Shown piece after piece: positions 52,310 to 61,689 of a DNA stretch of 64,000 nt. The notes under the pieces are model-generated. The model was not told where the DNA came from, did no database searches, and worked only from the letters and a program-made list of their open reading frames with translations. A program made the position numbers and the translations under genes. The DNA is from Taibaiella soli (GTDB taxonomy: Bacteria; Bacteroidota; Bacteroidia; Chitinophagales; Chitinophagaceae). Numbering within the stretch: the first letter of the stretch is position 1; each line of letters opens with the position of its first letter. Where the stretch lies: assembly GCF_003236175.1 (NCBI RefSeq), contig NZ_QKTW01000002.1, positions 62,001-126,000 on the forward strand, written 5' to 3'.

Positions 52310-52492
52310 TTATTTAATTTCTTTGTGAACAGTCACCTTTTTCATGATCGCGTTGTATTTTTTCAACTCGATACGTTCAGGAGTATTTTTCTTGTTCTTA
52401 GTGGTAATATAACGGCTTGTGCCGGCCAGGCCGCTGTTTTTATGCTCTGTGCATTCCAATATTACCTGTACACGGTTTCCTTTCTTAGCCAT
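52310..52492 (-). CDS. rpmG: 50S ribosomal protein L33
   Basis: A 60-residue large-subunit protein: [41 protein letters not shown] and [10 protein letters not shown] are unmistakable L33. It keeps only one Cys of the zinc-ribbon positions, i.e. the zinc-free (C-) type. Located 27 bases behind rpmB in the operon rpmB-rpmG-DUF4295. Confidence 0.96.
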   Translation of the reverse strand: MAKKGNRVQVILECTEHKNSGLAGTSRYITTKNKKNTPERIELKKYNAIMKKVTVHKEIK

Positions 52493-52519
52493 TTTATAAG
52501 TAATTTATACTTTAACGAA

Positions 52520-52756
52520 TTAGATGTTTACGCCTTTTGCACGCAGTTCTTTTACAACTGAGAACAAACCGTTTTTGTTGATCGTGCGAATAGCATCAGC
52601 TGATACTTTCAATGTTACCCAACGATCTTCTTCTACAAGGAAAAAGCGTTTAGTCTGCAGGTTAGGCAGAAAACGACGTTTAGCTTTCTTGTTAGAGAAG
52701 GATACTTTATGACCAGTTATAGGCTTTTTACCTGTTACCTGACAAACGCGTGCCAT
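52520..52756 (-). CDS. rpmB: 50S ribosomal protein L28
   Basis: A 78-residue ribosomal protein with the typical start [20 protein letters not shown], then [19 protein letters not shown] and [14 protein letters not shown]. First gene of its operon. In the leader the sequence GACCTTTG (minus strand) differs by one base from the -7 box consensus and probably marks the promoter. Confidence 0.96.
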   Translation of the reverse strand: MARVCQVTGKKPITGHKVSFSNKKAKRRFLPNLQTKRFFLVEEDRWVTLKVSADAIRTINKNGLFSVVKELRAKGVNI

Positions 52757-52954
52757 TTCTTACTTTTTTTAGGACTGCAAAGGTCTTGTTTTTTCGCGGA
52801 ATCGCAAAATATTTTGAACCTTTTTTTGACAATAAATTTGTTTCCAGTTTTTGTCGCTTTTTAGGCGACTGATTTTCAGGATATTGCAAACCATTTTTAA
52901 CTATATTAAATGTTTTACAGCATCGCTGTCAATCGGTAGACCAGTTCTCGTGCT

Positions 52955-53695
52955 TTAACTGATTTCCGGCAAAAGTAATGCATCTAAGTCAGAAATCCCT
53001 GGAAGATTTACACTTACGAAGCCTTCAGCGTATTTTGCGCCAATTCTTTTTCCCATCATTGCATCCCGATGCTCCAGCTGGTGCATGAAATCGGGCGTAG
53101 AAATATAGGTGGTAGGATCGCCGGAAGTATCTGAATCACTGAAAAACTGTGTTTTAAAACAGCGGATTGCATCCATCTTTTTAGGGAAACTGCTGGTGGT
53201 ATCTACCGCAAAAGTTGGTTCCATCTGGCGGTCCTGAATCATATGATATACACGTTTTGGTCGCCAGGCTTCCTGAGAAGACAAGTCCCAATCCGTTTTT
53301 ATCTGGCGGAGACCGGCCAGAAAACATGCGTCAGAAACAAGTTTGGCTGCGCGGCTATGGTCAGGATGGCGATCGTCGAGTGCATTGGTAATCACAATAT
53401 CCGGCTGGAAAAAGCGGATGTAGGAGATCAGAATCCGTTGATGGGCCTCATCGTTGATAAAGAAACCATCTGCCATTTTTGCATTCTCACGTATTCTGAT
53501 GCCCATGAGGCTGGCTGACGCCGCAGCTTCCGCGTAGCGATCTGCTACAGTGCCGCGGGTGCCCAGTTCGCCTTCTGTAAGGTCCAGAATACCCACCGCA
53601 TGGCCCATTTCCACGTGTTTGATGAGTGTGCCCGCACAGCTTAGTTCCACATCGTCGGGATGTGCAGCTATGGCAAGGATATGGAGTTTTTGCAT
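52955..53695 (-). CDS. bshB1: BshB1, N-acetylglucosaminyl-malate deacetylase (bacillithiol synthesis)
   Basis: A 246-residue PIG-L/LmbE-family zinc deacetylase with the metal motif AAHPDDVEL (His 12, Asp 14, Asp 15) and the second site HPDHSRA. GELGTRGTVADRYAEAAAS and FFINDEAHQ are typical of BshB1. It makes GlcN-malate in the bacillithiol pathway, the low-molecular-weight thiol of many Bacteroidota. I use ATG 53695 (MQKLHILAIAAHPDD); the ORF extending to 53800 adds 35 unrelated residues. Confidence 0.92.
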   Translation of the reverse strand: MQKLHILAIAAHPDDVELSCAGTLIKHVEMGHAVGILDLTEGELGTRGTVADRYAEAAASASLMGIRIRENAKMADGFFINDEAHQRILISYIRFFQPDIVITNALDDRHPDHSRAAKLVSDACFLAGLRQIKTDWDLSSQEAWRPKRVYHMIQDRQMEPTFAVDTTSSFPKKMDAIRCFKTQFFSDSDTSGDPTTYISTPDFMHQLEHRDAMMGKRIGAKYAEGFVSVNLPGISDLDALLLPEIS

Positions 53696-53836
53696 AGTGT
53701 TGCAAAAGTAAGTTAAATGGTTAATTGGTGAATTAGGTAAATCAGGCAGAATGTGACTAATGTGTTTAATGAGGAATGTGAAGAATGAGCTTCGCGACAA
53801 TCCGATAATAAGGAAACTGTCAATCGATTAATGTGT

Positions 53837-53870
53837 TTTACGCACGCTGGAATTCCCCTGCCTAGGGGTG
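53837..53870. repeat. GGAATTCCCC palindrome repeat, copy 2
   Basis: TTTTACGCACGCTGGAATTC followed by CCCCTGCCTAGGGGTG matches the inverted unit at 13030-13064. It overlaps the very end of the DUF4294 gene on the minus strand, so the repeat supplies its last codons or its terminator. Confidence 0.55.
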
Positions 53871-54497
53871 TTTATAGTACCCCCTGTGCTCAATTTCCTG
53901 GACCACGGCCTCAATGTCTTTATCACGATCGTAAGGATCGTACTCACGTTTGAGATTATTGGAGAAGAGTAGGGCGACAGACTGCCAGATAACCGCCGAG
54001 AAGCCGCCTTTCAGTTCTTTGATGATGCTGAAACAGTTTTTCCCGGTTTGCCGGTCGATGAGTTTTACCAGAATCTGGCCTTGTGTAATAGTAAGATCTT
54101 CTAGCTCGCCTTTAAAGCGTTTATTTAACTCTTTTTCCACGGATTTTAAGTATTCCTTCCGAGCCGCTTTATCAGGAAGCGCAGCGAGTTTTACGTCTAC
54201 ATCTTTCAGCACTTCAGCTGCAATCACCGCATACGGATATACTTTATATACATTGTAATGTAAACGATCCCATTCCGCCCGGCGGCGTGCAAGATGACGC
54301 GGCATCCGGTCCGTTTTGGTAAATTCCGGTAAAAAAACCATCGCTAAAGTATCGCCTTCCGCAGTCACAACTCCGCCTACACGAATAGTATCATTTCCAT
54401 GTGGCACCGGTTCATTTGCATGTGGTGCCTGCGCCTTTACGGGAATGGTGGAGATTAATGAAAAACAAAATAATATGGCGGCCAGGCGCAAAAACAT
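53862..54497 (-). CDS. DUF4294 domain protein
   Basis: A 211-residue secreted protein with a Sec signal (residues 1-22, ending PVKAQA). The DUF4294 domain covers GDTLAMVFLPEF, RRRAEWDRLHYNVYKVYPYA, LTITQGQILVKLIDRQTGKN and IIKELKGGFSAVIWQSVALLFSNNLK. It is a conserved Bacteroidota periplasmic protein without known activity. The gene is divergent from the lipoprotein gene at 54711. Confidence 0.92.
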   Translation of the reverse strand: MFLRLAAILFCFSLISTIPVKAQAPHANEPVPHGNDTIRVGGVVTAEGDTLAMVFLPEFTKTDRMPRHLARRRAEWDRLHYNVYKVYPYAVIAAEVLKDVDVKLAALPDKAARKEYLKSVEKELNKRFKGELEDLTITQGQILVKLIDRQTGKNCFSIIKELKGGFSAVIWQSVALLFSNNLKREYDPYDRDKDIEAVVQEIEHRGYYKHP

Positions 54498-54603
54498 AAG
54501 TACTGTAAATCTCTGCTTTTTATTTGTATTTTTAATATGATAGCAAGGGTCTATCTTTTCTAATTTATCATTTTTTTCGGAGATAGTAACCCGCTAATCG
54601 TGC

Positions 54604-54611
54604 TAACTTTG
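54604..54611 (+). promoter_or_regulatory. Bacteroidota -7 promoter box TAACTTTG
   Basis: An exact TAnnTTTG match 100 bases before the ATG at 54711. The leader between contains TTATGTCATAATAA, a small perfect palindrome (about 54640-54653). Confidence 0.6.
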
Positions 54612-54710
54612 CAAAAATTTAAGAAACAGGGCACAATTATTATGTCATAATAATTAAACGTTCTGATAACAGAAGTTTCTTAAAAACCGAACCTGCATAA
54701 AAACTAAGAG

Positions 54711-55055
54711 ATGAAAAAGAGTTTTTTAGCACTGCTGTTTGCACCTTTTTTGCTGACAGCCTGCTCAGATAAGCAAAAGGAATTGTCGGAAACGGAGGTA
54801 AAAGCAAAAGTAGATTCCCTGGTAGGGGTTAAAATGGAAGAATTGAACCGTCAATCTATGGAAGACCTCGACCGTCGCCTGTCGATTGAGGTAAAAGCTA
54901 AGGCCGATTCTATCTTAGCCGCCAGAATGAACCGTGTGCCGGTCGATACCAGTGCTAAAGCATTGACTACCGTCACCACGACTACTACAACAGTTTCGGA
55001 CAGTGGTACGCATACGAAAGTAGAGAAGAAGATAATTCCGAATAAGGAGCCGTGA
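54711..55055 (+). CDS. Small lipoprotein with helical, Thr-rich sequence
   Basis: A 114-residue lipoprotein (signal FLLTAC, Cys 18). The mature part is charged and helical (two similar segments VKAKVDSLVGVKMEELNRQS and VKAKADSILAARMNRV), followed by a Thr/Val run. Family unknown. Its TGA stop overlaps the GTG of the next gene, so both are translated together. Confidence 0.7.
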   Translation: MKKSFLALLFAPFLLTACSDKQKELSETEVKAKVDSLVGVKMEELNRQSMEDLDRRLSIEVKAKADSILAARMNRVPVDTSAKALTTVTTTTTTVSDSGTHTKVEKKIIPNKEP

Positions 55056-55456
55056 GTAATAAAGCATCATCGCCGGTAATATTGTTTGATGGCGTTTGTA
55101 ATCTTTGTAACAGTACGGTACAATTTATCATTCGGCACGATAAAAAACACCGGTTTCGTTTCGCAGCATTACAGTCGGCTTACGGGCAGCGGCTCGTAGA
55201 AAAGTTCGCCGTTAGCGGCGATTCCGTTGTGTTGTATCAGGACGGAAAAATTTATCAGCGTTCATCTGCAGTATTAAAAATTGCACCGCAAATTAGTGGT
55301 GCGTACTGGTTGTTGTGTATCGGGTATATATTGCCGCGTTTTTTGCGTGATGCTATATATGATTTGGTTGCGCGTAACCGTTATAGATGGTTCGGGAAAC
55401 AAGATAGCTGCATGATGCCAACGAAAGAACTGCAGTCATTGTTTCTTTCTGACTGA
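55052..55456 (+). CDS. DCC-family thiol-disulfide oxidoreductase-like protein
   Basis: A 134-residue protein of the DCC family (DUF393), with ILFDGVCNLCNSTVQFIIRHD (CNLC at residues 16-19) and RFRFAALQSAYGQ; the family name comes from the DxxCxxC motif. Predicted redox-active, partner unknown. The start is GTG at 55052, overlapping the preceding stop as GTGA; no in-frame ATG is available. Confidence 0.9.
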   Translation: MSNKASSPVILFDGVCNLCNSTVQFIIRHDKKHRFRFAALQSAYGQRLVEKFAVSGDSVVLYQDGKIYQRSSAVLKIAPQISGAYWLLCIGYILPRFLRDAIYDLVARNRYRWFGKQDSCMMPTKELQSLFLSD

Positions 55457-55498
55457 TTTTTACCATTATATTAAAACCAGGATTTCTAAATTTAGGAC

Positions 55499-56962
55499 AT
55501 GAATAAATTAAGAATAGTCGTAGCTTTTTTGCTTGGATTATGTGTGACCGAAATTGCCAAAGCTCAGGAAGTGCTATATTCTCCGTATGCAAAGTATGAC
55601 CAGAAGGGCGGTGATTTCGCGGTGGTCGGAAAAATAAACGGTCTTCTTTATACCTACCGTGCTTCGTCTGACGGTTTTTATCTTGATGCATTTAATGATT
55701 CCATGGGTCGCGTTGCTACGGTGATTCTGGATTTTTTCCCTTCTAAAATAAATGAGACGCGCTTTGTTGCATACGCCAATAAAATAATGGTGCTGTATCA
55801 GGCAGTTGAAACCGGTAAAGTGGTTCAGTATGCAGCTTTACTGGACGATGCCGGACGACTGCTTAAGAAACCGATTGCGCTGGCAAGCGCTAAAACAGGC
55901 TGGCTCGGCCCAACGCGCGATTATTTTTCTTCGGTTGTTTCAGACGATAAAAAATCGATCATGATTTATTCTGCTTCCGATAAAGGCAGCGATCTTACGT
56001 TTGACGGAACCATCATCGATGATGAATTGAATATTGTGCAGAAACAACATGCCGCTTATCATGGCGATAATAGCGTGGTACACGGCGAAGCAATTCTTGG
56101 AAACGATAAGACTTTTTATGTGCCAGTATTTACCACTACCGGCTCCAAAAATTTCGCGGACCAGCTTTGGTTATTGGCTTTGCCAGTAGGTGCCAACAAA
56201 TTCAATCCGACTGAATTTCCGCTTGATAATATGTTCGCTGCAAGTTCATACATGCGCATGGACAACGTAAATAATCGTATTTACATCGGTGGCTTTTATT
56301 CTGATAAAAAAGCAGGTAACTATGAAGGCGTGTTGTTTGGTTATTATGATGTGGCCACCCAAAGCATTCAGAACCGCAAAATGATTCAGTTTGATGCACA
56401 GCTTCGTGCAGCTACCAGCGATAAAAATAAAAAACGTGCATTCAATGATTTTGTCGTGCGTCAGCTGATTGTGCGTAATGACGGCGGTTTTGTGCTGATC
56501 TCTGAAGATTATTACATGACGATCCGCAATGCAACTTATGCACCGGGCTGGGGGTATTATTCTATGTATTACTACGGTCCGTACTCAATGCCTTCGATCC
56601 GCGAGTACAATTACAACGATATTATGGCGCTGGCCTATAATGCGGAAGGCACCCGCGAATGGAGTTCTTTTGTACGCAAAAGTCAGTACTCGCAGGAAGA
56701 CGGCGGCATGTTCTCTTCTTATGCGTTGCTGAATACCGGCGGTGCAATCGGTTTTTTATACAATGATTACAACACCAATCATTCACGTATACAACTGGCT
56801 ACCATAGATGGTTCCGGACAAGTGAACATGCGGTCAATGGCCGCGGAAGGAAACACAGATCCGGATTGGTTGCCTAGATCCGGAAAACAAGTTGCGGCGA
56901 GAGAAATGGTAATCCCATGTTTCCGCAAAAAACAAATCTGCTTCGCGAAAATTGTATTTTAG
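55499..56962 (+). CDS. Secreted protein of unknown function (487 aa)
   Basis: A 487-residue exported protein: Sec signal (residues 1-23, ends AKAQ), then a long beta-rich sequence with propeller-like repeats (FAVVGKINGLLYTYRASSDG, GTIIDDELNIVQKQHAAYHG, NNRIYIGGFYSDKKAG). A Tyr/Gly-rich loop (PGWGYYSMYYYGPYSMPS) stands out near residue 350. I do not recognise a family. It is followed after 15 bases by the membrane protein at 56978. Confidence 0.75.
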   Translation: MNKLRIVVAFLLGLCVTEIAKAQEVLYSPYAKYDQKGGDFAVVGKINGLLYTYRASSDGFYLDAFNDSMGRVATVILDFFPSKINETRFVAYANKIMVLYQAVETGKVVQYAALLDDAGRLLKKPIALASAKTGWLGPTRDYFSSVVSDDKKSIMIYSASDKGSDLTFDGTIIDDELNIVQKQHAAYHGDNSVVHGEAILGNDKTFYVPVFTTTGSKNFADQLWLLALPVGANKFNPTEFPLDNMFAASSYMRMDNVNNRIYIGGFYSDKKAGNYEGVLFGYYDVATQSIQNRKMIQFDAQLRAATSDKNKKRAFNDFVVRQLIVRNDGGFVLISEDYYMTIRNATYAPGWGYYSMYYYGPYSMPSIREYNYNDIMALAYNAEGTREWSSFVRKSQYSQEDGGMFSSYALLNTGGAIGFLYNDYNTNHSRIQLATIDGSGQVNMRSMAAEGNTDPDWLPRSGKQVAAREMVIPCFRKKQICFAKIVF

Positions 56963-56977
56963 TCCCAAATTTGGCAC

Positions 56978-57961
56978 GTGCTCCAACTAGTCAGGAACAA
57001 TAGTCCGTTTACGGTTTTAATCCTTTTTATTTTCACCCTGCTGATCAAAATGCAGGTTCTGTTACATCCGGTAGCACCTGTGGCACTGCCCGGTTACTAT
57101 TTGTATAACCATCTGTTGTCGTTTCTGAATATTTTTCTGGGTAATGGCGCGTTTGCTTACACATTGCTTGGGATCATTATGCTTTTCGGGCAGTCATTGT
57201 ACCTAACAGCAATTACAACAAGACACCGGTTATTTTACAAACCGACATACATCCCGGCGTTCTGTTATTTACTGGTGACCTCCGTTACGCCTGCCTTCAG
57301 CTATTTCAGCAGCGCGATGGTGGTAAGCTGGTTACTGTTGATGGCTATCGATACCATGCTGTTTTTTCCGCAATCGGTCAACCCGCGTAAATATATTTTT
57401 AATGCCGGTTTCTTTTGTGCGCTGGCTGCGTTGTTCCAGTTTTCTGCGATAGCATTCGTTTTGCTGCTGATTATGGCGTTGATTTTACTGCGCTCGTTTA
57501 CGTTAGGTGAATGGATGGTTGGCCTGTTGGGTGTTTTTACGCCAATTTATTTATGGGCGGGTATTCTTTTTCTAAATGATCAGTTGCCTCAGTTTAAAGA
57601 TTGGGTGCAAGTGGGTATTTCCCTGCCGAAACAGATCCATAATCCGGTTTATCTGCTGGGCACTTTTGCAGCTATGAGCATTCTTATAGCAAGTGGTTTT
57701 TATGTGATGCAGGGACAAATGCCAAAATCTACCATAAATGTTCGCCGGAGCTGGGGCGTGATCACTTCAGGGTGGATCATCTCGTCGATTGCGGCCGCTT
57801 TTACCGGATCGGAGGTCTCTGCCGCATGGCTGATATCCTTGCCAGCAGTGGCTTTGGTCATTGCGCAGCCAATGTATCTTGAAAAAAGCAAACGGTTTAG
57901 TAATTTTATCTTTTATTTTTCCCTGCTGATGGTGTTTTTTTGCCAGATAGCTATCAAATAA
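56978..57961 (+). CDS. Polytopic membrane protein, DUF6427-like
   Basis: A 327-residue inner-membrane protein with about nine to ten hydrophobic segments. It begins at GTG (MLQLVRNNSPFTVLILFIFT) and has repeated long hydrophobic helices such as FNAGFFCALAALFQFSAIAF. Comparable Bacteroidota proteins are annotated DUF6427; I am not sure of the match. It precedes purQ by 16 bases, so it may be part of a purQ-containing unit. Confidence 0.65.
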   Translation: MLQLVRNNSPFTVLILFIFTLLIKMQVLLHPVAPVALPGYYLYNHLLSFLNIFLGNGAFAYTLLGIIMLFGQSLYLTAITTRHRLFYKPTYIPAFCYLLVTSVTPAFSYFSSAMVVSWLLLMAIDTMLFFPQSVNPRKYIFNAGFFCALAALFQFSAIAFVLLLIMALILLRSFTLGEWMVGLLGVFTPIYLWAGILFLNDQLPQFKDWVQVGISLPKQIHNPVYLLGTFAAMSILIASGFYVMQGQMPKSTINVRRSWGVITSGWIISSIAAAFTGSEVSAAWLISLPAVALVIAQPMYLEKSKRFSNFIFYFSLLMVFFCQIAIK

Positions 57962-57977
57962 ATAATCTTTTTTTATA

Positions 57978-58670
57978 ATGAAATTCGGAGTTATTGTTTT
58001 TCCCGGTTCGAATTGCGACCGCGACATGATGCATGCATTACAGGATGATTTACAACAAGAAGTAGTACCGCTTTGGCACAAAGACCGTGATCTGAGCATG
58101 TTCTCTACAAATGACTGTATTGTACTGCCGGGCGGTTTCTCTTACGGGGATTACCTGCGTTGTGGTGCACTGGCTCGTTTCAGTCCAATGATGGAGCAAG
58201 TGATCAATTTTGCCAACAATGGTGGTAAAGTACTGGGTGTATGTAACGGATTCCAGATTTTGTGTGAATCAGGTTTGTTGCCAGGTGTATTGCTACAGAA
58301 TGATCATCAGAAATTCGTTTGTAAAAACGTGTTTATCAAAAGTGAAAACAACCAGAATGTTGTAGGTCGCGCTGTAGGTGATCAAATCCTGAAAATACCT
58401 GTGGCTCACGGTGAAGGCCGTTACCACGCTGATGCAGCAACTATTGAAACACTGCAGAAAAATAACCAGATCGTATTCCGCTACTGCGACGAAAGCGGTC
58501 AGGTGCATATTCAGTCTAACCCGAACGGTGCTACTAATAATATTGCTGGTATTTGTAATGCAAACCGCAATGTTTTCGGTATGATGCCGCACCCTGAACG
58601 TGCTACAAGCGACGCACTGCACAACATTGATGGTCGTGCGATACTGACTGCGTTTACACATATGAACTAA
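57978..58670 (+). CDS. purQ: Phosphoribosylformylglycinamidine synthase subunit PurQ
   Basis: A 230-residue glutaminase subunit of FGAM synthase in purine synthesis. It starts [20 protein letters not shown], has the nucleophile Cys 89 in [10 protein letters not shown] and the partner His/Glu in MMPHPERA near the end; also [19 protein letters not shown]. It releases ammonia for PurL, encoded elsewhere. With guaA 8 kb upstream, two purine genes are in this window, though not in one operon. Confidence 0.96.
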   Translation: MKFGVIVFPGSNCDRDMMHALQDDLQQEVVPLWHKDRDLSMFSTNDCIVLPGGFSYGDYLRCGALARFSPMMEQVINFANNGGKVLGVCNGFQILCESGLLPGVLLQNDHQKFVCKNVFIKSENNQNVVGRAVGDQILKIPVAHGEGRYHADAATIETLQKNNQIVFRYCDESGQVHIQSNPNGATNNIAGICNANRNVFGMMPHPERATSDALHNIDGRAILTAFTHMN

Positions 58671-58712
58671 GACCGAAAGGAAATAGTATATTTACCTTTA
58701 AACGGTTATAAC

Positions 58713-59168
58713 ATGAAACAGCTTTTGCAGGCCATATTGCTGGCAGGAGCCATGATCGGCCTGCGCACTGAAGTAAAGGCTCAGGACCCGACTACATGGA
58801 CTTACGAGGTAAAGAAAAAATCAGCTACAGAATATGATCTGGTTTTTCATCTGCAATTGCAGGCAGGCTTTCACATCTGGGCTTTGAATCCTGGAGGTGA
58901 CGGGCTGCAGATCGTGCCGAGTTTTACATTCGATAAAAATGCGAATCTGGAGCTGGTAGGTAAAGTGCATGAAAACGGCCGACCGACGAGAAGTAAGATG
59001 GAGGGCATAGAGGGATCAGTCAATTATTTTTCCGGATCGGTAGATTATATACAGACCGTAAAAATGAAGAAGCCGGGAAAAGTCACCGGGAAACATGAGT
59101 ATCAGGTCTGCAACGACATGATGTGCTTGCCGCCGAAAGACAAAAATTTTGTGTTTGACGTGAAATAA
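58713..59168 (+). CDS. Free-standing DsbD-alpha (N-terminal) domain protein
   Basis: A 151-residue periplasmic protein (signal residues 1-23, ending VKAQ) consisting of only the DsbD N-terminal domain: DPTTWTYEVKKKSATEYDLVF, FHIWALNPGGDGLQIVP, and YQVCNDMMCLPPKDKNF with the redox Cys pair of the alpha domain. It is strongly similar to residues 25-155 of the DsbD encoded next, so it arose by tandem duplication. It probably accepts electrons from DsbD and passes them to periplasmic targets. Confidence 0.88.
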   Translation: MKQLLQAILLAGAMIGLRTEVKAQDPTTWTYEVKKKSATEYDLVFHLQLQAGFHIWALNPGGDGLQIVPSFTFDKNANLELVGKVHENGRPTRSKMEGIEGSVNYFSGSVDYIQTVKMKKPGKVTGKHEYQVCNDMMCLPPKDKNFVFDVK

Positions 59169-59173
59169 ATTCA

Positions 59174-59199
59174 GAGCCTGCCGGATTCCGGCAGGCTTT
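59174..59199 (+). terminator. Hairpin between the DsbD-alpha and DsbD genes
   Basis: AGAGCCTGCCGGA and TCCGGCAGGCTTT make a compact GC-rich stem without loop room beyond a few bases, followed by AAAT. It may attenuate transcription between the two genes. Confidence 0.65.
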
Positions 59200-59291
59200 A
59201 AATACCTTAAAAGTTTCTTAAATCCGGTTCAGCGCCCAAACGGAACCGAAGCAACAATCGTTCTTTACAATAAGAAAAGTTAACTGGAGCA

Positions 59292-61493
59292 ATGTTTAAT
59301 ATGTTGAAGTCAGTAATGCTACTGGCAGTTTTTACACTTTTTAGTTTCGGGCTGCACGCTCAGATCATCAAAGACCCGACGACCTGGTCTTACGAAGTAA
59401 AAAAGGAGACAGCTGATCATTACGAGCTGATCTTTCATCTGAAGATCAAAGAAGGCTGGCATATTTATGCTTTTGATCCCGGCGGTGACGGGTCGCTGCT
59501 GCCACCGACATTCAATTTTGACAAGAACGCGAATGTTGTTTTAAAAGGAAAAGTAAAACAACACGGTAAACTCATTTCGGAAACCCTTGAGGGTATCGAC
59601 GGAGTCGTGAATATGTACAAAAATCAGGTAGATTATGTACAGGAAATAACTGCTAAAGCGAATACCAAGATCACAGGTAAGCAGGAATATCAGGTTTGCG
59701 ATGACCACATGTGTCTTCCGCCGAAAAAGAAAAATTTTACTTTTGAAATAACAGATGCTGTTGCAGCAACAGAGGCTACAACTACGCCTGCCGCAACGGC
59801 TGACACTGCTGTAGTGGCGACTTCGGCTGCAGGAACAGCTACTGTTACAGATACAACTATAACTGCTGGTTCAAACGTGGCGACTGCAGCTGTACAGACA
59901 AATTCCGGAGCTGCGACTGCAGAAGTAAAAACTGCGGGTGTTGCACCAGATGCAGCAGCTACACCGGGTAGTAATTCGCTGGAGGGAAAATCACTCTGGA
60001 TGATTTTGCTGCTTTGTTTTGTTGGCGGTTTGGCCTCCGTGATTACGCCTTGCGTGTTCTCTATGATTCCGGTAACGGTAGGTTTCTTTCTGAAACAAAG
60101 TGAGAAAAAAGCAGACGGTGTTCGCAATGCGATTTACTATTCGCTTTCTATTATTATCATCTTTACGATTATTGGTCTGGTGATTTCGGCATTGCTTGGT
60201 AAAAATGCGCCGAACTTTATCGCAACGAACTGGATCGTCAACATTATTTTCTTTGCCATTTTTGTGATCTTCGGTGCGTCCTTCCTGGGTGCATTTGAAC
60301 TGACGCTGCCAAGCAGCTGGACTTCCAAAACAGATAGCAAGGCCAATACGAAATCCTTCTCCGGAATTTTCTTCATGGCGTTGACACTTGTAATCGTATC
60401 GTTTTCATGTACCGGTCCGATTGTTGGGTCATTGTTGTTCAGTACTGCTGCCGCTGGTCGTTTTGTACCTGCGCTGGGCATGCTTGCATTCTCAACTGGT
60501 CTGGCATTGCCGTTTGCCGTATTTGCTATCTTCCCTGAATACCTCCAAAAACTGGGTAAATCAGGTGGCTGGCTGAATGCGGTGAAAGTGGTGTTTGGTT
60601 TTATTGAACTGGCTTTAGCATTGAAATTCTTGTCGAACGCGGATCTGGCGAAAGGCTGGCGTTTGCTCGATCGCGAAATATTCATTGCTTGCTGGTTGGT
60701 GATCTTCACCCTGATGACCTTCTATTTGTTAGGTTTTATCAAATTCTCTCATGATAGTGAATTGCCGAAAAATGTATTTGGTTTGCCGTATCTGAGCGTA
60801 ACACGTCTGACGTTTGCGATGATTTCCCTCGGTTTTGTATTTTATTTGATGCCTGGTATGTGGGGCGCACCTTTGAATGGTCTCGGTGCGTTTGTACCGC
60901 CAATGGGAACACAGGACTTTGTGATCGGTTCCGGCGGTGGCGGCGGAGAAGGCGGTGGAAGTGCTTCGGCTCCTGATAATTCAGGTGTGCATCCGGTGAA
61001 ATATGTACAGGCAATGCGTATCTACGAACCGGAAGTTGTGAAAAAATTCGGTCTGGTTACTTACTTTGATTATGATGAAGCACTGGCTGCGTCAAAGAAA
61101 ACAGGCAAGCCGATCATGCTTGATTTTACGGGTATCAACTGCGTAAACTGTCGTAAGATGGAAACGCAGGTTTGGTCTAAACCGGAAGTAATGCAGCGTT
61201 TGAAAAATGATTTTATCATCGCGTCTTTGTACTGCGATTATGATAAAGAATTGTTGCCGAAAGAAGAACGTTACCATTCTAAAGTACTCGATTCGGATGT
61301 AGAAACTGTAGGCGATCGCAATGAAGATATTCAGGCAACTAAGTTTGGTTCGAACTCACAGCCTTATTATTTCTTCGTAGATGAAAATGGTAATAAGCTG
61401 GCGGATAACGGCTATGCTTATGATCCGGATGTACAGAAATTTGTTCAGCATCTCGATAATGTAAAAGCGAAGTTTAAAGCATCACATCCTTAA
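59292..61493 (+). CDS. Thiol:disulfide interchange protein DsbD
   Basis: A 733-residue three-domain reductase. After the signal (ends LHAQ) comes the alpha domain (YQVCDDHMCLPP near residue 140) and a long Ala/Thr-rich linker (about 155-230). Next is the membrane domain with eight or so helices including the redox motifs TPCVFSMIP and SCTGPIVGS. A Gly-rich stretch (SGGGGGEGGGS) is followed by a C-terminal thioredoxin domain with CVNC (Cys 617, Cys 620). It carries electrons from cytoplasmic thioredoxin to the periplasm, for disulfide repair and cytochrome c maturation, relevant for the nos cytochromes. Start could also be Met 4 at 59301. Confidence 0.93.
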   Translation: MFNMLKSVMLLAVFTLFSFGLHAQIIKDPTTWSYEVKKETADHYELIFHLKIKEGWHIYAFDPGGDGSLLPPTFNFDKNANVVLKGKVKQHGKLISETLEGIDGVVNMYKNQVDYVQEITAKANTKITGKQEYQVCDDHMCLPPKKKNFTFEITDAVAATEATTTPAATADTAVVATSAAGTATVTDTTITAGSNVATAAVQTNSGAATAEVKTAGVAPDAAATPGSNSLEGKSLWMILLLCFVGGLASVITPCVFSMIPVTVGFFLKQSEKKADGVRNAIYYSLSIIIIFTIIGLVISALLGKNAPNFIATNWIVNIIFFAIFVIFGASFLGAFELTLPSSWTSKTDSKANTKSFSGIFFMALTLVIVSFSCTGPIVGSLLFSTAAAGRFVPALGMLAFSTGLALPFAVFAIFPEYLQKLGKSGGWLNAVKVVFGFIELALALKFLSNADLAKGWRLLDREIFIACWLVIFTLMTFYLLGFIKFSHDSELPKNVFGLPYLSVTRLTFAMISLGFVFYLMPGMWGAPLNGLGAFVPPMGTQDFVIGSGGGGGEGGGSASAPDNSGVHPVKYVQAMRIYEPEVVKKFGLVTYFDYDEALAASKKTGKPIMLDFTGINCVNCRKMETQVWSKPEVMQRLKNDFIIASLYCDYDKELLPKEERYHSKVLDSDVETVGDRNEDIQATKFGSNSQPYYFFVDENGNKLADNGYAYDPDVQKFVQHLDNVKAKFKASHP

Positions 61494-61496
61494 TAA

Positions 61497-61525
61497 ACAA
61501 AGCCATCCAGACGGATGGCTTTGTC
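61497..61525 (+). terminator. Terminator of dsbD
   Basis: ACAAAGCCATCC-AGAC-GGATGGCTTTGT is a perfect 12-bp hairpin followed by CGTTTTTT, four bases past the dsbD stop. Confidence 0.9.
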
Positions 61526-61535
61526 GTTTTTTACT

Positions 61536-61689
61536 ACTGGCGCGAGAGTTAGCGTAGCGCTCTCGTGTCTAAACACAATCGCAGTCTCGCGACTGCTTTC
61601 ATCATGCGCGTGCCTGGTGTTTAAGAACCAGTCCGGAGACTGGGCAGATTTTATAGACACGAGTCACCCTTCGGAAGACTCGCGCCAGT
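61536..61689. repeat. REPIN-like element with ACTGGCGCGAG ends
   Basis: ACTGGCGCGAG at 61536 and CTCGCGCCAGT at 61679-61689 are perfect inverted ends of a 154-base unit. Inside them, CTCGTGTCTA and TAGACACGAG form a second inverted pair. Each end is itself a small palindrome (GCGAGAG..CTCTCG, GAGTC..GACTC), the architecture of two inverted REP sequences. No protein is encoded. It resembles elements moved by RAYT (IS200-like) transposases, none of which is in the window. Confidence 0.75.
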
